Origin: UBA3478 sp964217345
Lineage (GTDB): Bacteria; Bacteroidota; Bacteroidia; Flavobacteriales; Flavobacteriaceae
Assembly (NCBI GenBank): GCA_964217345.1
Contig: CAXPJI010000013.1
Location: 22,070-86,069 of the forward strand
DNA length: 64,000 nt
Direction of reading: 5' to 3'
Positions 9,263 through 14,297 of the stretch are shown in pieces (positions within the stretch are counted from its first letter, which is position 1; every line of letters begins with the position of its first letter). The position numbers and the translations under genes were made by a program. The notes below the pieces were generated by a model. That model did not search any database. It worked only from the letters and a program-made list of their open reading frames with translations, and was not told where the DNA came from.

Positions 9263-9291
9263 GAAACGCCGGCTTTGCCGGCGTTTCTATT
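9263..9291 (+). terminator. Rho-independent terminator after rpoD
   Basis: GAAACGCCGGC (9263-9273) and GCCGGCGTTTC (9277-9287) form an 11-bp perfect stem with a TTT loop. Only a short T-rich tail (TATTTT) follows. Confidence 0.75.
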
Positions 9292-9322
9292 TTAATTCTA
9301 ATCGATTCGCTAATTTTACCCT

Positions 9323-9970
9323 ATGGCACATTCGATAGCACCCTCACTCCTAGCTGCTGATTTTGGAAAACTCAACGAGGCGATTTCAGAAGTAAATAAA
9401 AGCTCCGCTTCTTTATTACACCTAGATGTAATGGACGGGCAATTCGTTCCTAATATCTCCTTTGGCGTACCCGTGATTGAGGCAGTTGCTAAGGTTTCAA
9501 CCAAACCCCTTGACATTCATTTAATGATTATTGATCCAGATAGGTATCTAAATACTTATGCAGCATTTAAGCCCGAATACCTAACCATTCATTTAGAAGC
9601 ATCCACACATTTGCACAGGAGTATCCATCAAATTAAAGAACTGGGATGTAAGGCAGGCGTCGCTATTAATCCTCACACCAATATTGAATTACTGAAGGAT
9701 ACGATTAAAGATATTGATCTTGTTTGCGTGATGAGTGTTAATCCAGGTTTCGGAGGACAGTCGTTTATCGAGAATACCTACGATAAAGTAATCGCCTTAA
9801 AGAAGTTAATCAATGAGACCAACTCAAACACTTTAATTGAAATTGACGGCGGGGTTACCAAGAATAATGCTGTGAAATTAAGCCACTGTGGCGCTGATAT
9901 TTTGGTTGCCGGAAGCTCAGTTTTTCGAACTCCATCAATTGTTGAGGCAATAACAGCACTTCATGGATAA
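9323..9970 (+). CDS. rpe: Ribulose-phosphate 3-epimerase
   Basis: A 215-residue TIM-barrel enzyme that interconverts ribulose 5-phosphate and xylulose 5-phosphate in the pentose phosphate pathway. The metal and catalytic motifs are all present: HLDVMDGQFVPNISFG near residue 32, DIHLMI near 65, MSVNPGFGGQSF near 137, and EIDGGV near 173. The length is normal. It overlaps the next gene by 8 bases, which suggests translational coupling with the YpdA-type reductase. Confidence 0.96.
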   Translation: MAHSIAPSLLAADFGKLNEAISEVNKSSASLLHLDVMDGQFVPNISFGVPVIEAVAKVSTKPLDIHLMIIDPDRYLNTYAAFKPEYLTIHLEASTHLHRSIHQIKELGCKAGVAINPHTNIELLKDTIKDIDLVCVMSVNPGFGGQSFIENTYDKVIALKKLINETNSNTLIEIDGGVTKNNAVKLSHCGADILVAGSSVFRTPSIVEAITALHG

Positions 9971-10934
9971 ACAGTACGATTTAATCATCGTAGGTGCAGG
10001 TCCGATAGGAATTGCTTGTGCGCTAGAGGCACAAAGACGAGAGTGGTCATACACCATTATCGAAAAAGGGACGCTGGTAAACTCACTTTATCATTACCCG
10101 AAAGGAATGCAGTTTTTTTCCTCTTCAGACAATTTAGAGCTTGACAACATCCCTTTTATCTGTAAAGAACCAAAACCCTTTCGATCTGAAGCACTTCAAT
10201 ACTATCGAGCAGTTGCACAATCGAGAAATCTAAACATTAAATTATTCGAGCAAGTTCATACCACCCATAAAACCCTTGAAGGCAACTTTTCTATTACCAC
10301 TTCAAAGGGGGCTTATCGCTGTTCAAATCTGGTGATTGCTACAGGCTTTTTCGACTGCAGTAACCAACTAAATATTCCGGGAGAAGAGCTTGCTCATGTA
10401 AGTCATTATTTTGATGACGCTCATTTTTACGCCAACCAAAGAGTTGCTATCGTAGGTGCCAACAACTCAGCAGTGGATGCCGCTTTACAATGCTACAGAG
10501 CTGGAGCAAAGGTTGAGATGATTATCAGAGGAGATGCTATCGGAGAACGAGTGAAATATTGGGTACGGCCAGAAATTATTAATCGAATTGCTGACGGCTC
10601 TATAACCGCTCATTACCAAAGTCATCTCAAAGAAATACACGAGGATCACCTCCTTATTTCAAAGGAAAATGAAACTAAAAAATTAGCTATTGATTACGTC
10701 CTGCTAATGATTGGGTATCGACCTGACTATGATTTCCTCAAGCAGGCTGGAGTAACCTTTGAAAAGGACCCAATGCAAACTCCGAAATACAATCCTGAAA
10801 CCTTAGAGACTGAGGTTGAAGGCCTATTTCTCGCCGGTGTAGTACTCGGAGGATTAAAAACAAACGCTTGGTTTATTGATAATTCAAGAGATCACGGACT
10901 AAAGATTTGTGATACTATTCAAAAAAGGGCTTAG
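9963..10934 (+). CDS. YpdA-family NAD(P)-linked reductase (putative bacillithiol disulfide reductase)
   Basis: A 323-residue flavoprotein of the thioredoxin-reductase-like superfamily. The N-terminal FAD Rossmann motif IIVGAGPIGIACALEA is at residues 8-23 and a second nucleotide-binding motif VGANNSAVDAAL near 160. The family-typical stretch KGMQFFSSSDNLEL near residue 48 matches YpdA, which reduces oxidised bacillithiol in Firmicutes. There is no CxxC redox pair, as expected for YpdA. Whether this organism makes bacillithiol cannot be judged here. The gene overlaps rpe by 8 bases. Confidence 0.85.
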   Translation: MDKQYDLIIVGAGPIGIACALEAQRREWSYTIIEKGTLVNSLYHYPKGMQFFSSSDNLELDNIPFICKEPKPFRSEALQYYRAVAQSRNLNIKLFEQVHTTHKTLEGNFSITTSKGAYRCSNLVIATGFFDCSNQLNIPGEELAHVSHYFDDAHFYANQRVAIVGANNSAVDAALQCYRAGAKVEMIIRGDAIGERVKYWVRPEIINRIADGSITAHYQSHLKEIHEDHLLISKENETKKLAIDYVLLMIGYRPDYDFLKQAGVTFEKDPMQTPKYNPETLETEVEGLFLAGVVLGGLKTNAWFIDNSRDHGLKICDTIQKRA

Positions 10935-10945
10935 CAAATTTTAAT

Positions 10946-10953
10946 TATTTTTG
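10946..10953 (+). promoter_or_regulatory. -7 promoter box TATTTTTG upstream of yqeY
   Basis: A perfect TAnnTTTG match 12 bases after the reductase stop and 22 bases before the yqeY ATG. It covers an in-frame TTG at 10951 that could otherwise be taken as a start codon. That favours ATG 10975 as the real start. Confidence 0.5.
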
Positions 10954-10974
10954 TCTCCCAATTCAGATATCAAT

Positions 10975-11424
10975 ATGGCTTTACAAAATCAGGTAATGGA
11001 TGCACTCAAGGCAGCAATGAAAGCAAAAGACGCTGTGGCTTTAGAATCACTACGGGCGATAAAGTCAGCAATACTCCTTCAACAAAGCGAAGCAGGTGCA
11101 AAAGAATTGAGTTCTACTGATGAAATTAAGCTACTACAGAAACTGGTAAAACAAAGAAAAGATAGCGCGGCGCTCTACAACGAACAAGGTAGATCAGACC
11201 TAGCCGACCCAGAGCTAGCACAAGCTAAAGTTATCGAGCAATTCTTGCCAGAGCCTTTATCAGAGGCCGATCTTAACCAACTGATTAAAGAGATCATAAA
11301 CGATCTTTCTGCAGAAGGAATGAAAGACATGGGACGAGTTGTTGGAGAAGTTAATTCGAGAGCAGCTGGTAGAGCTGAAGGAAAAGTTATCGCCCAAAAG
11401 GTTAAAGACCATCTAAGCAACTAA
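10975..11424 (+). CDS. GatB/YqeY domain-containing protein
   Basis: A 149-residue all-helical protein matching the YqeY family, related to the tail domain of the amidotransferase subunit GatB. It is proposed to act on or bind tRNA, but its role is unsettled. Family features are LESLRAIKSAIL near the N-terminus, KLVKQRKDSAALY in the middle and a C-terminal MGRVVGEVNSRAAGRAEGKV. The ATG start is chosen over TTG 10951 because the latter lies inside a promoter box. The stop codon is only 6 bases before the truncated tRNA-Arg copy, so the original tRNA gene lay directly behind yqeY. Confidence 0.9.
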   Translation: MALQNQVMDALKAAMKAKDAVALESLRAIKSAILLQQSEAGAKELSSTDEIKLLQKLVKQRKDSAALYNEQGRSDLADPELAQAKVIEQFLPEPLSEADLNQLIKEIINDLSAEGMKDMGRVVGEVNSRAAGRAEGKVIAQKVKDHLSN

Positions 11425-11427
11425 TCT

Positions 11428-11487
11428 ACTGGCCGCGTAGTTCAACTGGATAGAATATCAGATTTCGGCTCTGAGGGTTGGGGGTTC
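11428..11487 (+). repeat. 60-bp direct repeat, left copy (putative attL)
   Basis: Identical over 60 bases to 14133-14192. It begins three bases before the tRNA 5' end and stops in the T-loop at GGGGGTTC, after which the two loci diverge. Confidence 0.9.
11431..11487 (+). pseudogene. Truncated tRNA-Arg(TCG)
   Basis: The acceptor 5' strand, D-arm, anticodon arm and variable region are perfect copies of the intact tRNA at 14136. The T-arm 3' strand and acceptor 3' strand are replaced by unrelated sequence, so it cannot fold into a tRNA. Confidence 0.9.
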
Positions 11488-11541
11488 TATTCTCAATCTT
11501 ACCACTCGTTCAGCAACTTTCCAAAGCTAAATTTAATGATT

Positions 11542-11560
11542 TTTGACAGCTATTTGACAG
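11542..11560 (+). repeat. Tandem TTTGACAG pair, left end of element
   Basis: TTTGACAG occurs at 11542-11549 and 11553-11560, an 11-bp repeat unit. The same pair with the same spacing and orientation is at the right end (14087-14105). This suggests arm-type binding sites for a tyrosine recombinase. Confidence 0.6.
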
Positions 11561-11640
11561 TCCTTTTACGTGAATTAAAAGTAACGCCTTATAAGAACGT
11601 CAAGGCTACAAATTCAAATTGTTTTTTGAGAACCTATAAC

Positions 11641-11991
11641 TTACCCTCTGCCTTGATTGGGAGGCAAAGGTATATTGTACTTTTTGTAAAACTTATTCCT
11701 TTTGGAAACAAAGATTAAATGACGAACTAAATGATAAGGTGTGGTGAACATTCCTGCAATTGCAGCACCTAAACCTATTACCGTCACAGTTTCTTCGGTA
11801 GAAACAGAAACAACCCCAAGAGTAAAGACGCTGGCAGAAACCAATAGGTAGGATCTACTCGTTTTAACTTTTGTATCTAGTATGATTTTTTGTTGCGCTT
11901 GCTCCGAATTAATTGAATCAACCTCTTGTTTCACTTGTGCTGTTGCATTTAAAGCAAAAAGTGTTACTACAGCAAGCATTAAATACTTCAT
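11641..11991 (-). CDS. Hypothetical exported membrane protein of the element
   Basis: A 116-residue protein I do not recognise. It begins with a signal peptide (MKYLMLAVVTLFALNATAQ). A short polar, possibly helical stretch at residues 20-45 follows, then two hydrophobic segments at about 47-63 and 68-84, and a basic tail (HLIFVSKRNKFYKKY). It is therefore probably anchored in the inner membrane. It lies near the left end of the tRNA-flanked element, transcribed toward that end. Signal peptide and segments support a real gene, but no function can be assigned. Confidence 0.6.
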   Translation of the reverse strand: MKYLMLAVVTLFALNATAQVKQEVDSINSEQAQQKIILDTKVKTSRSYLLVSASVFTLGVVSVSTEETVTVIGLGAAIAGMFTTPYHLVRHLIFVSKRNKFYKKYNIPLPPNQGRG

Positions 11992-12113
11992 AAGAATAAG
12001 TTTACATGTAAGATAAGAAACATTTTGACTTCTTGATTTAAAACAGCTTAGCCTTAAGAATCTAATTAAAACAAAAAAACATTTTTTAAGTAGACTTTAG
12101 TATTTAGAAAAAC

Positions 12114-12767
12114 TCACTGAGAATCTAAATCGCTTAAAAGCGAATTCTTTAGGTTTTCTAAAGATTCTTTATACCTATTAAATCCATTTACTTTCTGCTC
12201 AATCGCAAGACTCTTTTGAAATAGTAAAGCTCTCAAGATTATATCACTACCAATCTTAGAATATAGTTCTTGAACATAATTTGGGTTTGAATTGGGTTCT
12301 CCACTTTCAATTAAAAGATTAGGATAATTGAATTGAAAGTAGTCAATCATCTTTCTTTGTGCCACTGCCTCGTCTTTTATATTCTCATTAATATAATAGA
12401 AATGAACATTATGCATTTGGTCAAGCTCTTCTTTAATCAATGAAGATTCTAAGTATCTTATTTTTCCATCATTAACAAGTGAATTGTAGAATGCTACAGG
12501 CGGCTTAAAGCCTCTATAATTAAATAATGCAACATTATAACTTGAGGGTTTATTTGAGATTCTTAGTAAACTATCTAAGGAAACTTCTGAGTTTTGAAGG
12601 GATTCTAATACGAATTGGTCTGTTTTGAAAGCCCTTTCGCGTTCCATCATATATTCTTCAATTTCAGTAATTTCAGCTAAAAGATTTTTCTTTAAATCTA
12701 CCGATAAGGTTTTTAGTTCGTTCGCTGTTCTTATTTTATCTAAATAGAAAGAAACAGAAATACCCAT
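12114..12767 (-). CDS. Hypothetical membrane-anchored protein, possibly frameshifted at its 5' end
   Basis: A 217-residue protein of unknown function. ATG 12767 is the first start in frame, but the frame is open upstream back to 12806 and encodes most of a transmembrane helix (YSIEFLVIVMGISVSFYLD). Better initiation is at ATG 12813 in the neighbouring frame (MRKFSK). Removing one base at about 12795 joins the two into MRKFSKYSIEFLVIVMGISV, a natural N-terminus. The rest is charged and mostly helical. The layout, one N-terminal anchor plus a soluble helical domain, recalls DUF6090-type Bacteroidota proteins, but that is only a resemblance. Confidence 0.6.
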   Translation of the reverse strand: MGISVSFYLDKIRTANELKTLSVDLKKNLLAEITEIEEYMMERERAFKTDQFVLESLQNSEVSLDSLLRISNKPSSYNVALFNYRGFKPPVAFYNSLVNDGKIRYLESSLIKEELDQMHNVHFYYINENIKDEAVAQRKMIDYFQFNYPNLLIESGEPNSNPNYVQELYSKIGSDIILRALLFQKSLAIEQKVNGFNRYKESLENLKNSLLSDLDSQ

Positions 12768-12938
12768 TACAATAACTAAGAATTCAATGGAGTACTTTAC
12801 TAAATTTTCTCATATTTCAACTCGTTATGATTAATCAATTTAATTATTTTAAAACGAAATAATTATTGACTTATACTGGAATTAGTATTTGGATGCTATT
12901 ATTTATTCGTATTAATATGTTTTGCGACGTCTTCTTTC

Positions 12939-13438
12939 TTCAACATTTATGTTGAAAACTTCTTGCCGAAATGGCCTCTAAAACCAAAACAGAAGAACCT
13001 CTTCTCGGTTATCCTTATAAAGCCGAGAATCTTTTCAAGTCTCTACACTTCTGTCACAAGCGTTAGGCAATTGGTTCAGGTACCCTAAGTCTGTGTAGAA
13101 ATTGCCTTATGACTCTTTTACAGCTTTTGTGCGGCACCCCATAAGATTCAAACTATCCAGCATGCACCAATCTGTTTAAAGCTGTTAGGGGGTGCCAGAA
13201 GCTATCAGGTTTGTAAGGTTGATTTTGAGAGTGTTTAAAAGGCGCCCCTTAAAGGGCGCCAATGAGTGTCTTCAACCGAAGCAAAGCTGATACTACTATG
13301 TTATTAATTAGTACACTTCAGTAGAAATGATCCCAGCCCCCTACAGGGCTGGGTAAATATTATACTCGTCTGATTTACAATAGTGATATAAGACTTAGGT
13401 ACTATGGTCTTTATTGATTACGGTCGCTTTAGGCGACC
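12939..13438 (+). ncRNA. Putative structured RNA tract: two H-type pseudoknots plus hairpins (class unknown)
   Basis: This is the 0.73-kb gene-poor part of the element (12768-13500). In order: inverted repeat TTCAACAT/ATGTTGAA (12939-12956). Pseudoknot 1: TCTACAC 13042-13048 with GTGTAGA 13093-13099, interleaved with AGGCAATT 13065-13072 and AATTGCCT 13100-13107. Pseudoknot 2: ACAGCTTT 13120-13127 with AAAGCTGT 13178-13185, interleaved with GGCACCCC 13133-13140 and GGGGTGCC 13189-13196. Three GC-rich hairpins begin at 13241, 13332 and 13422, about 90 nt apart. The strand is assumed, since pairing works on either. It has no tRNA-like ends, so it is not a tmRNA. A 31-codon ORF (12971-13066) ends at pseudoknot 1. 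Confidence 0.55.
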
Positions 13439-13500
13439 TTCCAATTTGGAACACAATTGATACAATACGGTTACCTATATAAAATTATAAACGATCTAGT

Positions 13501-13662
13501 ATGAAAGAAAACATCCACTTAAAGATTAATGCTAGCGACAAACAAGAGCTAGCAGAAAAAGCTAGAGAATTAGGCTTAAGCTTGAGCGCATACATCAGAC
13601 TTCGCCTTAAAGAGGCCAGCTTACCGCTAGAAGTGACTTTAAGGGAGATTGTATCTCATTGA
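13501..13662 (+). CDS. Small ribbon-helix-helix protein
   Basis: A 53-residue ORF starting MKENIHLKINASDKQELAEK. An N-terminal beta strand (IHLKIN), a helix (DKQELAEKARELG), a short turn and a second helix (SLSAYIRLRLKEA) match the ribbon-helix-helix DNA-binding fold. That fold is used by antitoxins and by MobC-type accessory proteins of mobilisable elements. The S-x-S-x-Y-I-R-x-R-L signature is especially common in mobilisation proteins. It sits directly downstream of the structured tract and is followed by small inverted repeats (13651-13669 and 13684-13694) and a terminator. No relaxase or toxin partner lies nearby. Confidence 0.65.
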   Translation: MKENIHLKINASDKQELAEKARELGLSLSAYIRLRLKEASLPLEVTLREIVSH

Positions 13663-13738
13663 TAGATACTCCCAAGTCAGTATCTCAAGTTGAGGTGGAT
13701 GTAACTAATGTATTTTAATCACAATACCTGTAAAATAA

Positions 13739-13761
13739 AAAAGGTGCCTAAAGCACCTTTT
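13739..13761. terminator. Terminator between the RHH gene and the 76-residue gene
   Basis: AAAAGGTGC (13739-13747) pairs with GCACCTTTT (13753-13761) around CTAAA. It is T-rich on both strands, so it can serve both convergent genes. Confidence 0.75.
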
Positions 13762-13783
13762 CTAACTCTTGTTAAGAATGATA

Positions 13784-14014
13784 TTATTCTTTTTTATAAT
13801 CATCCTTTAGAAAACGTTTTTTTTCGTATTCATTATTGTACATAAGATCTATAAGTTCATCGGAACTGTCTCTCATAATCCTTGCTTCATCTGCCCTTCT
13901 TTGCGCCCTTTTAGCAGACCTTTGTGCATTATCAAAAGCGTTGAAAAAATAATTTTGAATCCTGTAAGAGATTCTATAATTCAATAAACGATTAAAGTCA
14001 TTCCAAAAACCCAT
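13784..14014 (-). CDS. Hypothetical small basic helical protein of the element
   Basis: A 76-residue protein starting at ATG 14014. An in-frame TTG three bases upstream is possible but less likely. The sequence is rich in Arg, Asn, Tyr and Asp, with a central helix (AQRSAKRAQRRADEARIM) that could bind nucleic acid or form a coiled coil. There is no signal peptide or membrane segment. It converges on the RHH gene across a shared terminator and is the last gene before the right end of the element. I do not recognise a family. Confidence 0.5.
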   Translation of the reverse strand: MGFWNDFNRLLNYRISYRIQNYFFNAFDNAQRSAKRAQRRADEARIMRDSSDELIDLMYNNEYEKKRFLKDDYKKE

Positions 14015-14037
14015 CAATGTAGATAGTTATATAGTAC

Positions 14038-14064
14038 TTGTTTTCTTTAGATAATGTAATTTTG
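14038..14064 (+). promoter_or_regulatory. Putative promoter inside the element, reading toward tRNA-Arg
   Basis: TTG (14038-14040) and TAATTTTG (14057-14064) are 16 bases apart, close to the Bacteroidota pattern TTG-N17-23-TAnnTTTG. Transcription would start near 14071 and run into the tRNA at 14136. If so, the element supplies a promoter for the rebuilt tRNA, replacing read-through from yqeY. Confidence 0.4.
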
Positions 14065-14086
14065 GGATACCGTAGAGTGCTTTCCA

Positions 14087-14105
14087 TTTGACAGTTTTTT
14101 GACAG
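14087..14105 (+). repeat. Tandem TTTGACAG pair, right end of element
   Basis: TTTGACAG occurs at 14087-14094 and 14098-14105, the same 11-bp unit as at 11542-11560 and in the same orientation, 27 bases before the right 60-bp repeat. Confidence 0.6.
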
Positions 14106-14132
14106 TTAAATAATTAGACGTCTGGAAAGCCC

Positions 14133-14192
14133 ACTGGCCGCGTAGTTCAACTGGATAGAATATCAGATTTCGGCTCTGAGGGTTGGGGGTTC
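14133..14192 (+). repeat. 60-bp direct repeat, right copy (putative attR)
   Basis: Identical to 11428-11487. Here the repeat is continuous with the 3' part of a functional tRNA-Arg. Confidence 0.9.
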
Positions 14193-14209
14193 GAATCCTC
14201 CCGCGGTCA
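14136..14209 (+). tRNA. tRNA-Arg (anticodon TCG)
   Basis: A complete 74-nt cloverleaf. The acceptor GGCCGCG/CGCGGTC has one G-T pair. The D-stem is GTTC/GAAT. The anticodon stem TCAGA/TCTGA closes loop TTTCGGC, giving anticodon TCG for CGA codons. The T-stem is GGGGG/CCTCC around TTCGAAT, and the discriminator is A. CCA is not encoded. Under the integration model, its first 57 bases come from the element and its 3' end from the chromosome. Confidence 0.95.
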
Positions 14210-14221
14210 CTTAAGGATAAA

Positions 14222-14250
14222 AAAGAGGGGTTTACTAGAACCCTTTTTTA
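14222..14250 (+). terminator. Terminator after tRNA-Arg
   Basis: GGGTT (14228-14232) and AACCC (14239-14243), extendable with flanking A/T pairs, are followed by TTTTTT, 13 bases beyond the tRNA. Confidence 0.7.
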
Positions 14251-14256
14251 TACGCA

Positions 14257-14285
14257 TTGACGAAATCTCCTGAATTGTATCTTTG
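14257..14285 (+). promoter_or_regulatory. Promoter of the TonB-dependent receptor gene
   Basis: TTG (14257-14259), an 18-base spacer, then TATCTTTG (14278-14285). Both parts match the Bacteroidota consensus. The predicted start of transcription is only a few bases before the TTG start codon at 14298, so the mRNA is nearly leaderless. Confidence 0.7.
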
Positions 14286-14297
14286 TAAAAAATTGCG

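Larger units (their letters stand above)
11428..14192. mobile_element. 2.7-kb integrase-less element inserted at tRNA-Arg(TCG)
   Basis: Two identical 60-bp direct repeats (11428-11487 and 14133-14192), each covering the first 57 nt of tRNA-Arg(TCG), bound 2,705 bp of DNA. The left copy is followed by unrelated sequence. The right copy continues into a complete tRNA. This is the attL/attR layout of site-specific integration. Just inside both ends lies a tandem pair of TTTGACAG motifs in the same orientation, resembling recombinase arm sites. The interior holds small unrecognised genes, a ribbon-helix-helix gene and a structured non-coding tract. No integrase, relaxase or transposase is encoded, so it is either a remnant or a satellite moved in trans. 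Confidence 0.75.

Noticed and set aside
11536..11718. A 60-codon + strand ORF near the left end of the element (possible integrase remnant)
   Set aside because: It shows no tyrosine-recombinase motif, spans the TTTGACAG repeats and overlaps the tail of the better-supported gene on the other strand.
12939..13438. A tmRNA, because of a short ORF plus serial pseudoknots
   Set aside because: There are no tRNA-like 5' and 3' halves, no T-arm TTCGANTC, and no ALAA-type tag end on either strand.
12939..13438. RNase P RNA or a self-splicing intron
   Set aside because: None of the conserved core sequences of RNase P, group I or group II RNAs could be found on either strand.
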